Shown: piece by piece, positions 26,301-41,300 of the stretch
Layout of the letters: each line of letters begins with the position of its first letter
How positions within the stretch are numbered: position 1 is the stretch's first letter
NCBI RefSeq assembly: GCF_964340395.1
Contig: NC_135557.1
Coordinates: 2,767,216-2,831,215, forward strand
Direction: 5' to 3'
Origin: Glandiceps talaboti
Taxonomy: Eukaryota; Hemichordata; Enteropneusta; Spengelidae
DNA length: 64,000 nucleotides
Program-made: the position numbers and the translations under genes
The notes under the pieces: model-generated
What the model saw: the letters and a program-made list of their open reading frames with translations, nothing else
Database searches by the model: none
Told to the model about the DNA's origin: nothing

Positions 26301-29300
26301 ACATGTACAATGTATTGGATAGATTGATATACATGTACAATGTATTGGATAGATTGACATACATCTACAATGTATTGGATAGATTGATATACATGTACAA
26401 TGTATTGGATAGATTGATATACATGTACAATGTATTGGACAGATTGACATACATGTACAATGTATTGGACAGATTGATATACATGTACAATGTATTGGAT
26501 AGATTGATATATATGTACAATGTATTGGATAGATTGACATACATGTACAATGTATTGGACAGATTGATATATATGTACAATGTATTGGATAGATTGACAT
26601 ACATGTACAATGTATTGGACAGATTGATATATATGTACAATGTATTGGATAGATTGACATACATGTACAATGTATTGGATAGATTGATATACATGTACAA
26701 TGTATTGGATAGATTGACATACATGTACAATGTATTGGATAGATTGACATACATGTACAATGTATTGGACAGATTGATATACATGTACAATGTATTGGAT
26801 AGATTGATATACATATACAATGTATTGGACAGATTGATATACATGTACAATGTATTGGACACATTGATATACATGTAATATGTATTGGATAGATTGATAT
26901 ACATGTACAATGTATTGGACACATTGACATACATCTACAATGTATTGGATAGATTGATATACATGTACAATGTATTGGATAGATTGATATACATCTACAA
27001 TGTATTGGATAGATTGATATACATCTACAATGTATTGGATAGATTGATATACATCTACAATGTATTGGATAGATTGACATACATCTACAATGTATTGGAT
27101 AGATTGACATACATGTACACTGTATTGGACAGATTGACATACATGTACAATGTATTGGACAGATTGATATACATCTACAATGTATTGGATAGATTGATAT
27201 ACATGTACAATGTATTGGATAGATTGATATACATGTACAATGTATTGGATATATTGATATACATGTACAATGTATTGGATAGATTGATATACATGTACAA
27301 TGTATTGGATAGATTGATATACATGTACAATGTATTGGATATATTGATATACATGTACAATGTATTAGACAGATTGATATACATCTACAATGTATTGGAT
27401 AGATTGATATACATATACAATGTATTGGATAGATTGATATACATGTACAATGTATTGGAGAGATTGACATACATGTACAATGTATTGGACAGATTGATAT
27501 ACATCTACAATGTATTGGACAGATTGATATACATGTACAATGTATTGGACAGATTGATATACATCTACAATGTATTGGAGAGATTGATATACATCTACAA
27601 TGTATTGGATAGATTGATATACATGTACAATGTATTGGATAGATTGACATACATCTACAATGTATTGGATAGATTGATATACATGTAATATGTATTGGAT
27701 AGATTGATATACATGTACAATGTATTGGATAGATTGATATACATGTAATATGTATTGGATAGATTGATATACATGTACAATGTATTGGACAGATTGATAT
27801 ACATGTACAATGTATTGGACAGATTGATATACATGTACAATGTATTGGATAGATTGATATACATGTAATATGTATTGGATAGATTGATATACATCTACAA
27901 TGTATTGGATAGATTGACATACATCTACAATGTATTGGATAGATTGACATACATGTACAATGTATTGGACAGATTGATATACATGTACAATGTATTGGAT
28001 AGATTGATATACATGTACAATGTATTGGACAGATTGATATACATGTACAATGTATTGGATAGATTGATATACATGTACAATGTATTGGACAGATTGATAT
28101 ACATGTAATATGTATTGGATAGATTGATATACATGTACAATGTATTGGATAGATTGATATACATGTACAATGTATTGGATAGATTGATATACATGTACAA
28201 TGTATTGGATAGATTGATATACATGTACAATGTATTGGACAGATTGATATACATCTACAATGTATTGGATAGATTGATATATATGTACAATGTATTGGAT
28301 AGATTGACATACATGTACAATGTATTGGATAGATTGATATACATGTACAATGTATTGGATAGATTGACATACATGTACAATGTATTGGACAGATTGATAT
28401 ACATCTACAATGTATTGGATAGATTGATATACATGTACAATGTATTGGACAGATTGATATATATGTACAATGTACTGGACACATTGATATACATGTAATA
28501 TGTATTGGATAGATTGATATACATGTACAATGTATTGGATAGATTGATATACATCTACAATGTATTGGACAGATTGACATACATGTACAATGTATTGGAT
28601 AGATTGATATACATGTACAATGTATTGGATAGATTGATATACATGTACAATGTATTGGATAGATTGATATACATGTACAATGTATTGGACACATTGATAT
28701 ACATGTAATATGTATTGGATAGATTGATATACATGTACAATGTATTGGATAGATTGATATACATGTACAATGTATTGGATAGATTGATATACATGTACAA
28801 TGTATTGGATAGATTGATATACATGTACAATGTATTGGATAGATTGACATACATGTACAATGTATTGGATAGATTGATATACATGTACAATGTATTGGAC
28901 ACATTGATATACATGTAATATGTATTGGATAGATTGATATACATGTACAATGTATTGGATAGATTGATATACATGTACAATGTATTGGATAGATTGATAT
29001 ACATGTACAATGTATTGGACACATTGATATACATGTAATATGTATTGGATAGATTGATATACATGTACAATGTATTGGATAGATTGATATACATGTACAA
29101 TGTATTGGACAGATTGATATACATGTACAATGTATTGGACAGATTGATATACATGTACAATGTATTGGACAGATTGATATACATGTACAATGTATTGGAC
29201 AGATTGACATACATGTACAATGTATTGGACACATTGATATACATGTACAATGTATTGGATAGATTGACATACATGTACAATGTATTGGATAGATTGATAT

Positions 29301-32300
29301 ACATGTACAATGTATTGGATAGATTGATATACATGTACAATGTATTGGACAGATTGATATACATGTACAATGTATTGGACAGATTGACATACATCTACAA
29401 TGTATTGGACAGATTGACATACATATATTCTACCTATATTCTGTACATTGTGAAGTCAATTTACCTTCCATGTCATGCCATCTATTGGAGAGATTGGCAC
29501 AATTTTTCCTTCAAGAGGACCAAGTTGTGTTTTCTTAGGTATGGCTCTCTTAGCAAAGACACCTGACAAAGAAATTGATAAAATGGTCACAGTTAGACAA
29601 TGTTTGTTTTGATAAATGTACAAGATGATTTCTTTACTTTGATATGGTGAAAAGTAAAATGAAGAGGAACAAGTCTTTGTTGCAGACATAGACCCCTTCA
29701 TCAAATACTTTACTTTTGTGACATACATTTTTTGCTACATACATGTATTGATTCAGAAAGTAATATTGATTTTTATACCAAATTTGGCTGGCAGTCTGTG
29801 AAAAAAAAGGTTACAGCAGTACAAACATAAATGTTTGTATTTCCCTTGTACTTTATATTATCTATGTCCAAGATATTTAAAAATTGGTAACACAAAGTGT
29901 TTACATCATACAATGAGAATGAATTAGATGGATGGCTGTAATTGATTTATCATTACAAAATACATATACTTTGCCACTGTTTTGTGATTCTGGCATTACA
30001 AAATGAATTTTATCACCTGCTTCATGCAGTCTACAAAGCTACACAGTGACATCACAATCTAGAAATCTACAGTGACATCACAATCTAGAAATCTACAGTG
30101 ACATCACAATCTACAAATCTACACAGTGACATCACAATCTACAAATCTACACAGTGACATCACAATCTACAAATCTACACAGTGACATCACAATCTACAA
30201 ATCTATACAGTGACATCACAATCTACAAATCTATAGTGACATCACAATCTACAAAGCTACAGTGACATCACAATCTACAAATCTACACAGTGACATCACA
30301 ATCTACAAATCTACAGTGACATCACAATCTACAAATCTACAGTGACATCACAATCTACAAATCTACACAGTGACATCACAATCTACAAATCTACACAGTG
30401 ACATCACAATCTACAAATCTATACAGTGACATCACAATCTACAAATCTACAGTGACATCACAATCTACAAAGCTACAGTGACATCACAATCTACAAATCT
30501 ACACAGTGACATCACAATCTACAAATCTACAGTGACATAACAATCTACAAATCTACAGTGACATCACAATCTACAAATCTACACAGTGACATCACAATCT
30601 ACAAATCTACAGTGACATCACAATCTACAAAGCTACAGTGACATCAAAATCTACAAATCTATAGTGACATCACAATCTACAAATCTATACAGTGACATCA
30701 CAATCTACAAATCTACACAGTGACATAACAATCTACAAATCTATACAGTGACATCACAATCTACAAATCTATACAGTGACATCACAATCTACATGTACAA
30801 ATCTATACAGTGACATCACAATCTACACATCTACACAGTGACATCATAATCTACAAATCTACACAGTGACATCACAATCTACAAATCTACAGTGACATCA
30901 CAATCTACAAATCTATACAGTGACATCACAATCTACAAATCTACAGTGACATCACAATCTACAAATCTACAGTGACATCACAATCTACAAATCTACACAG
31001 TGACATCACAATCTACAAATCTATACAGTGACATAACAATCTACAAATCTATACAGTGACATCACAATCTACAAATCTATACAGTGACATCACAATCTAC
31101 AAATCTATACAGTGACATCACAATCTACAAATCTATACAGTGACATCACAATCTACATGTACAAATCTACACGGTGACATCACAATCTACAAATCTATAC
31201 AGTGACATCACAATCTACATGTACAAATCTACACAGTGACATCACAATCTACAAATCTACACAGTGACATCACAATCTACAAATCTATACAGTGACATCA
31301 CAATCTACAAAGCTACACAGTGACATCACAATCTACAAATCTACACAGTGACATCACAATCTACAAATCTACACAGTGACATCACAATCTACAAATCTAC
31401 ACAGTGACATCACAATCTACAAATCTACACAGTGACATCACAATCTACAAATCTACACAGTGACATCACAATCTACAAATCTACACAGTGACATCACAAT
31501 CTACAAATCTACAGTGACATCACAATCTACAAATCTACACAGTGACATCACAATCTACAAATCTACACAGTGACATCACAATCTACAAATCTACACAGTG
31601 ACATCACAATCTACAAATCTACACAGTGACATCACAATCTACAAATCTACACAGTGACATCACAATCTACAAATCTACACAGTGACATCACAATCTACAA
31701 ATCTACAGTGACATCACAATCTACAAATCTATACAGTGACATCACAATCTACAAATCTACAGTGACATCACAATCTACAAATCTACAGTGACATCACAAT
31801 CTACAAATCTATACAGTGACATCACAATCTACAAATCTACACAGTGACATCACAATCTACAAATCTACACAGTGACATCACAATCTACACATCTACACAG
31901 TGACATCACAATCTACAAATCTATACAGTGACATCACAATCTACAAATCTACACAGTGACATCACAATCTACAAATCTACACAGTGACATCACAATCTAC
32001 AAATCTACACAGTGACATCACAATCTACAAATCTATACAGTGACATCACAATCTACAAATCTATACAGTGACATCACAATCTACAAATCTACACAGTGAC
32101 ATCACAATCTACAAAGCTACACAGTGACATCACAATCTACAAATCTACACAGTGACATCACAATCTACAAATCTACACAGTGACATCACAATCTACAAAT
32201 CTACACAGTGACATCACAATCTACAAATCTACACAGTGACATCACAATCTACAAATCTACACAGTGACATCACAATCTACAAATCTATACAGTGACATCA

Positions 32301-35300
32301 CAATCTACAAATCTATACAGTGACATCACAATCTACAAAGCTACAGTGACATCACAATCTACAAATCTACACAGTGACATCACAATCTACAAATCTACAG
32401 TGACATCACAATCTACAAATCTACAGTGACATCACAATCTACAAATCTACACAGTGACATCACAATCTACAAATCTACACAGTGACATCACAATCTACAA
32501 ATCTATACAGTGACATCACAATCTACAAATCTACAGTGACATCACAATCTACAAAGCTACAGTGACATCACAATCTACAAATCTACACAGTGACATCACA
32601 ATCTACAAATCTACAGTGACATAACAATCTACAAATCTACAGTGACATCACAATCTACAAATCTACACAGTGACATCACAATCTACAAATCTACAGTGAC
32701 ATCACAATCTACAAAGCTACAGTGACATCAAAATCTACAAATCTATAGTGACATCACAATCTACAAATCTATACAGTGACATCACAATCTACAAATCTAC
32801 ACAGTGACATAACAATCTACAAATCTATACAGTGACATCACAATCTACAAATCTATACAGTGACATCACAATCTACATGTACAAATCTATACAGTGACAT
32901 CACAATCTACACATCTACACAGTGACATCATAATCTACAAATCTACACAGTGACATCACAATCTACAAATCTACAGTGACATCACAATCTACAAATCTAT
33001 ACAGTGACATCACAATCTACAAATCTACAGTGACATCACAATCTACAAATCTACAGTGACATCACAATCTACAAATCTACACAGTGACATCACAATCTAC
33101 AAATCTATACAGTGACATAACAATCTACAAATCTATACAGTGACATCACAATCTACAAATCTATACAGTGACATCACAATCTACAAATCTATACAGTGAC
33201 ATCACAATCTACAAATCTATACAGTGACATCACAATCTACATGTACAAATCTACACGGTGACATCACAATCTACAAATCTATACAGTGACATCACAATCT
33301 ACATGTACAAATCTACACAGTGACATCACAATCTACAAATCTACACAGTGACATCACAATCTACAAATCTATACAGTGACATCACAATCTACAAAGCTAC
33401 ACAGTGACATCACAATCTACAAATCTACACAGTGACATCACAATCTACAAATCTACACAGTGACATCACAATCTACAAATCTACACAGTGACATCACAAT
33501 CTACAAATCTACACAGTGACATCACAATCTACAAATCTACACAGTGACATCACAATCTACAAATCTACACAGTGACATCACAATCTACAAATCTACAGTG
33601 ACATCACAATCTACAAATCTACACAGTGACATCACAATCTACAAATCTACACAGTGACATCACAATCTACAAATCTACACAGTGACATCACAATCTACAA
33701 ATCTACACAGTGACATCACAATCTACAAATCTACACAGTGACATCACAATCTACAAATCTACACAGTGACATCACAATCTACAAATCTAAAGTGACATCA
33801 CAATCTACAAATCTATACAGTGACATCACAATCTACAAATCTACAGTGACATCACAATCTACAAATCTACAGTGACATCACAATCTACAAATCTATACAG
33901 TGACATCACAATCTACAAATCTACACAGTGACATCACAATCTACAAATCTACACAGTGACATCACAATCTACACATCTACACAGTGACATCACAATCTAC
34001 AAATCTATACAGTGACATCACAATCTACAAATCTATACAGTGACATCACAATCTACAAATCTACACAGTGACATCACAATCTACAAATCTATACAGTGAC
34101 ATCACAATCTACAAATCTATACAGTGACATCACAATCTACAAATCTATACAGTGACATCACAATCTACAAATCTACACAGTGACATCACAATCTACAAAG
34201 CTACACAGTGACATCACAATCTACAAATCTACACAGTGACATCACAATCTACAAATCTACACAGTGACATCACAATCTACACATCTACACAGTGACATCA
34301 CAATCTACAAATCTATACAGTGACATCACAATCTACAAAGCTACACAGTGACCTCTCACTAGACTTGGCATACTTCTAAAATGTAACATACAAAAATGTA
34401 GTTACACCCCTCACTAGACTTGGCATACTTCTAAAATGTAACATAGTTACACCCCTCACTAGACTTGCCATACTTCTAAAATGTAACATAGTTATACCCC
34501 TCACTAGACTTGGCATACTTCTAAAATGTAACATAGTTATACCCCTCACTAGACTTGGCATACTTCTAAAATGTAACATAGTTACACCCCTCACTAGACT
34601 TGGCATACTTCTAAAATGTAACATAGTTACACCCCTAACTAGACTTGGCATACTTCTAAAATGTAACATAGTTACACCCCTAACTAGACTTGGCATACTT
34701 CTAAAATGTAACATAGTTACACCCCTAACTAGACTTGGCATACTTCTAAAATGTAACATAGTTACACCCCTCACTAGACTTGGCATACTTCTAAAATGTA
34801 ACATAGTTATACCCCTCACTAGACTTGGCATACTTCTAAAATGTAACATAGTTACACCCCTCACTAGACTTGGCATACTTCTAAAATGTAACATAGTTAC
34901 ACCCCTCACTAGACTTGGCATACTTCTAAAATGTAACATAGTTACACCCCTCACTAGGCTTGGCATACTTCTAAAATGTAACATAGTTACACCCCTCACT
35001 AGACTTGGCATACTTCTAAAATGTAACATAGTTACACCCCTCACTAGACTTGGCATACTTCTAAAATGTAACATAGTTACACCCCTCACTAGGCTTGGCA
35101 TACTTCTAAAATGTAACATAGTTACACCCCTCACTAGGCTTGGCATACTTCTAAAATGTAACATAGTTACACCCCTCACTAGGCTTGGCATACTTCTAAA
35201 ATGTAACATAGTTACACCCCTCACTAGACTTGGCATACTTCTAAAATGTAACATAGTTATACCCCTCACTAGACTTGGCATACTTCTAAAATGTAACATA

Positions 35301-38300
35301 GTTATACCCCTCACTAGACTTGGCATACTTCTAAAATGTAACATAGTTACACCCCTCACTAGACTTGGCATACTTCTAAAATGTAACATAGTTACACCCC
35401 TCACTAGGCTTGGCATACTTCTAAAATGTAACATAGTTACACCCCTCACTAGGCTTGGCATACTTCTAAAATGTAACATAGTTATACCCCTCACTAGGCT
35501 TGGCATACTTCTAAAATGTAACATAGTTACACCCCTCACTAGACTTGGCATACTTCTAAAATGTAACATAGTTACACCCCTCACTAGGCTTGGCATACTT
35601 CTAAAATGTAACATAGTTACACCCCTCACTAGGCTTGGCATACTTCTAAAATGTAACATAGTTACACCCCTCACTAGGCTTGGCATACTTCTAAAATGTA
35701 ACATAGTTACACCCCTCACTAGGCTTGGCATACTTCTAAAATGTAACATAGTTATACCCCTCACTAGGCTTGGCATACTTCTAAAATGTAACATAGTTAC
35801 ACCCCTCACTAGGCTTGGCATACTTCTAAAATGTAACATAGTTACACCCCTCACTAGGCTTGGCATACTTCTAAAATGTAACATAGTTACACCCCTCACT
35901 AGACTTGGCATACTTCTAAAATGTAACATAGTTATACCCCTCACTAGACTTGGCATACTTCTAAAATGTAACATAGTTACACCCCTCACTAGGCTTGGCA
36001 TACTTCTAAAATGTAACATAGTTACACCCCTCACTAGACTTGGCATACTTCTAAAATGTAACATAGTTACACCCCTCACTAGACTTGGCATACTTCTAAA
36101 ATGTAACATAGTTACACCCCTCACTAGGCTTGGCATACTTCTAAAATGTAACATAGTTACACCCCTCACTAGGCTTGGCATACTTCTAAAATGTAACATA
36201 GTTACACCCCTCACTAGACTTGGCATACTTCTAAAATGTAACATAGTTACACCCCTCACTAGACTTGGCATACTTCTAAAATGTAACATAGTTACACCCC
36301 TCACTAGGCTTGGCATACTTCTAAAATGTAACATAGTTACACCCCTCACTAGACTTGGCATACTTCTAAAATGTAACATAGTTACACCCCTCACTAGACT
36401 TGGCATACTTCTAAAATGTAACATAGTTACACCCCTCACTAGACTTGGCATACTTCTAAAATGTAACATAGTTACACCCCTAACTAGACTTGGCATACTT
36501 CTAAAATGTAACATAGTTACACCCCTAACTAGACTTGGCATACTTCTAAAATGTAACATAGTTACACCCCTAACTAGACTTGGCATACTTCTAAAATGTA
36601 ACATAGTTACACCCCTCACTAGACTTGGCATACTTCTAAAATGTAACATAGTTATACCCCTCACTAGACTTGGCATACTTCTAAAATGTAACATAGTTAC
36701 ACCCCTCACTAGACTTGGCATACTTCTAAAATGTAACATAGTTACACCCCTCACTAGACTTGGCATACTTCTAAAATGTAACATAGTTACACCCCTCACT
36801 AGGCTTGGCATACTTCTAAAATGTAACATAGTTACACCCCTCACTAGACTTGGCATACTTCTAAAATGTAACATAGTTACACCCCTCACTAGACTTGGCA
36901 TACTTCTAAAATGTAACATAGTTACACCCCTCACTAGGCTTGGCATACTTCTAAAATGTAACATAGTTACACCCCTCACTAGGCTTGGCATACTTCTAAA
37001 ATGTAACATAGTTACACCCCTCACTAGGCTTGGCATACTTCTAAAATGTAACATAGTTACACCCCTCACTAGGCTTGGCATACTTCTAAAATGTAACATA
37101 GTTATACCCCTCACTAGACTTGGCATACTTCTAAAATGTAACATAGTTATACCCCTCACTAGACTTGGCATACTTCTAAAATGTAACATAGTTACACCCC
37201 TCACTAGACTTGGCATACTTCTAAAATGTAACATAGTTACACCCCTCACTAGGCTTGGCATACTTCTAAAATGTAACATAGTTACACCCCTCACTAGGCT
37301 TGGCATACTTCTAAAATGTAACATAGTTATACCCCTCACTAGGCTTGGCATACTTCTAAAATGTAACATAGTTACACCCCTCACTAGACTTGGCATACTT
37401 CTAAAATGTAACATAGTTACACCCCTCACTAGGCTTGGCATACTTCTAAAATGTAACATAGTTACACCCCTCACTAGGCTTGGCATACTTCTAAAATGTA
37501 ACATAGTTACACCCCTCACTAGGCTTGGCATACTTCTAAAATGTAACATAGTTACACCCCTCACTAGGCTTGGCATACTTCTAAAATGTAACATAGTTAT
37601 ACCCCTCACTAGGCTTGGCATACTTCTAAAATGTAACATAGTTACACCCCTCACTAGGCTTGGCATACTTCTAAAATGTAACATAGTTACACCCCTCACT
37701 AGGCTTGGCATACTTCTAAAATGTAACATAGTTACACCCCTCACTAGACTTGGCATACTTCTAAAATGTAACATAGTTATACCCCTCACTAGACTTGGCA
37801 TACTTCTAAAATGTAACATAGTTACACCCCTCACTAGGCTTGGCATACTTCTAAAATGTAACATAGTTACACCCCTCACTAGACTTGGCATACTTCTAAA
37901 ATGTAACATAGTTACACCCCTCACTAGACTTGGCATACTTCTAAAATGTAACATAGTTACACCCCTCACTAGGCTTGGCATACTTCTAAAATGTAACATA
38001 GTTACACCCCTCACTAGGCTTGGCATACTTCTAAAATGTAACATAGTTACACCCCTCACTAGACTTGGCATACTTCTAAAATGTAACATAGTTACACCCC
38101 TCACTAGACTTGGCATACTTCTAAAATGTAACATAGTTACACCCCTCACTAGGCTTGGCATACTTCTAAAATGTAACATAGTTACACCCCTCACTAGACT
38201 TGGCATACTTCTAAAATGTAACATAGTTACACCCCTCACTAGACTTGGCATACTTCTAAAATGTAACATAGTTACACCCCTCACTAGACTTGGCATACTT

Positions 38301-41300
38301 CTAAAATGTAACATAGTTACACCCCTCACTAGACTTGGCATACTTCTAAAATGTAACATAGTTACACTCCTCACTAGGCTTGGCATATTTCCAGTTACTT
38401 CAATATGTGGGTGGTAGACAAGACTGGATAAAATACAACACATACATACTATGACTAATGTGCCTATGTTGTCATTTTGTGTGCCTGAATTCAGTGAATA
38501 TTGTGAGGTGAACAATAATCAAACCAAAAACTATTTTGAAATAAACTTGAAAGCTGTCATGTACTTCTTGATAAAACATGGACAAACTGCCGTTAGATTT
38601 TTTAATAATTGCACTGACAACCCAAAAGATATTTGATTGTTTTTGACAGTTGACTACCCAACAGACTGTACATCTACATCTATTACATGTTATGTGTAAA
38701 ATGTGATACAATGTCTAAATTTCATCTCAGTCTCAGTGACAGTATTGGATGAGTGTTAATCAACTTATCAACTTTGTCCATCTGGTCCACTGCCAACCCA
38801 GTTGACATGAGCACCAGAGAAAATAATGATGATAGTTCTAGGACAATTGCTCCCCCCCCCCCAGATAATTGCTCAGTGGGACAATCCCCCCCCCCCCACC
38901 ACACACACACACACATCGGATAATTGCTAAGTGGGACAACTGCCTCCAGATAATTGCTCTACAGATCATTGAATAGAAATCAACTCACCCACTTTATCAT
39001 CATCCACTTTGAAAATTTGTAGTAAGTTAGGGAGGCTTGCCCTGGCCCTGGTCAACACAGGTCTGTCCGATATGGTTTGAAGAGCACCATCGTCCCCAAC
39101 TAGAAATGACAATATTTCAATATAAACTTGCAACCATGGTATTGTAACACAACTGTAATACATTTTTTTAAAATGTTTATCCACATACAAATCCATCCTT
39201 CTTGTTACCATGGAATCTCCATCATTTTTTCTTCCGTAAGGAAGAGATATATTTATGGGTGGAAGTCTGTGTGTCTGTGTGTCTGTCTGTATGTCTGTCT
39301 GTCTGTGTCATCGTTTTCTCCATAACGGCTTGCTCAATTCAAACAAAATTTTGAAGACGTATTCCGTAGGGTAATGGCAAGACTTGATTAGTTTTTTGGT
39401 AAAAATCCATTGAATATTAATGAGCAATTTACATAATTAATGATTTTTGGAAATTAGGCTATATCTCAAGAATGCACGCTTCAAATTCATTATAACTTGG
39501 TACGCACATTTGCGATACCAAAGCGCACCTGTCCTGAAAATATAACTAACATAGCTTTTAGTTTTAATAAGATATTGGCATATTTTCGATTGGCCACAAA
39601 AAAGAAAAAAATAGTTTCTCGTCAGGAATGTCGTCTAAAGTGGTGCGACTTTATCACCATTTTCTAAAACACAACTAGCTCAATTCAAACGAAATTTATT
39701 GCATGTGTTCTGTACGGTAGTGACAAGAACTGATTAGCTATCAGTAAACATCCCAAGAATATTAACGAGAAATGTACATAATTAATGGTTTTCGGTAATT
39801 AGGCTATATCTCAAGAATGCACACTTTTCAATCTAATTTGATACATGCATTTGGGATACCAAAGCGCACTTGTCCTGAAAATATTGTTGATGTAGCTTTT
39901 AGTTTTAATAAATTATTGGCATATTTTTGTAGGCCACTAAAAAGGAAAAAATAGTTTCTCGTCAGGAAATGTTGTCTAAAGTGGTACGACGATGCGCTTA
40001 TATTTTATTTTTTACATTCTCAACAAATGTCACAGTACATGTTGTGGTTGGCCAGGAGATCACTAACAGCAATGACCAAATAGCAATCAATGAGAAAAAA
40101 TAACTTATTACATATGTTCTGTTGTATTCCAACAATTGTCTGTAGGAACGACAATCTCAAAACTTTGCCCTTACGGAAGACATTCAGTTTACATCTGGTA
40201 GTATTTCTATGTAGTTTGTTGCTGTTTGCTGAACACTTATCGACTAGCAGTACCACTATAATCTAGAACCTGTAAAAACAGCAAGTTAACACACTGAACA
40301 ACTAGTAAATCAACAAACTGTAAAACTAGTAAATAATGGCATTATGCTAATTACTATCAATGACTTACACAATTCTTTTGTATCAAATGCAACTCTGACT
40401 TGCGCTGTCATCGCTGTTGCAATATCTTCCTCATCATCATCGTCATCATCATCATCGTCTTCATCTTCTTCACCTTCCTCCTCATCTGTGTCCATAGCAA
40501 CAACTCTGTCATCACCTACATAACAATCCACATGTACTTGTGATGAACACATTATAACAAGACAGACCACATGTACTTGTGATGTACACATTATAACACG
40601 ACAGTCCACATGTACTTGTGATGTACACATTATAACACGACAGTCCACATGTACTTGTGATGTACACATTATAACACAACAGTCCACATGTACTTGTGAT
40701 GTACACATTATAACACGACAGTCCACATGTACTTGTGATGTACACATTATAACACGACAGTCCACATGCACTTGTGATGTACACATTATAACATGACAGT
40801 CCACATGTACTTGTGATGTACACATTATAACACGACAGTCCACATGTACTTGTGATGTACACATTATAACACGACAGTCCACATGTACTTGTGATGTACA
40901 CATTATAACACGACAGTCCACATGTACTTGTGATGTACACATTATAACACAACAGTCCACATGTACTTGTGATGTACACATTATAACACGACAGTCCACA
41001 TGTACTTGTGATGTACACATTATAACACGACAGTCCACATGCACTTGACTTGTGATGTACACATTATAACACGACAGTCCACATGTACTTGTGATGTACA
41101 CATTATAACACGACAGTCCACATGTACTTGTGATGTACACATTTTAACACGACAGTCCACATGTACTTGTGATGTACACATTATAACACGACAGTAAACA
41201 TGTACTTGTGATGTACACATTATAACATGACACACCCATACTGCTAAGTGACTGGTAACTACACCCATACTGCTTAGTGACTAGTTACCACACCCATACT

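Noticed and set aside
21442-29566. Many long frames ([10 protein letters not shown]-, [10 protein letters not shown]- and [10 protein letters not shown]-type repeats)
   Set aside because: Same artefact. Several registers on both strands are open at once, and read-through from exon 6 meets a stop (GTA AAT TGA) at once.
30031-34352. CRISPR-like array
   Set aside because: Units are contiguous without unique spacers, the genome is animal and no Cas genes are present.
17346-38390. Idea that the PRDM10 product binds its own intronic arrays, as PRDM9 does minisatellites
   Set aside because: Finger specificity cannot be predicted reliably by eye, and the arrays share no common motif; no support beyond analogy.
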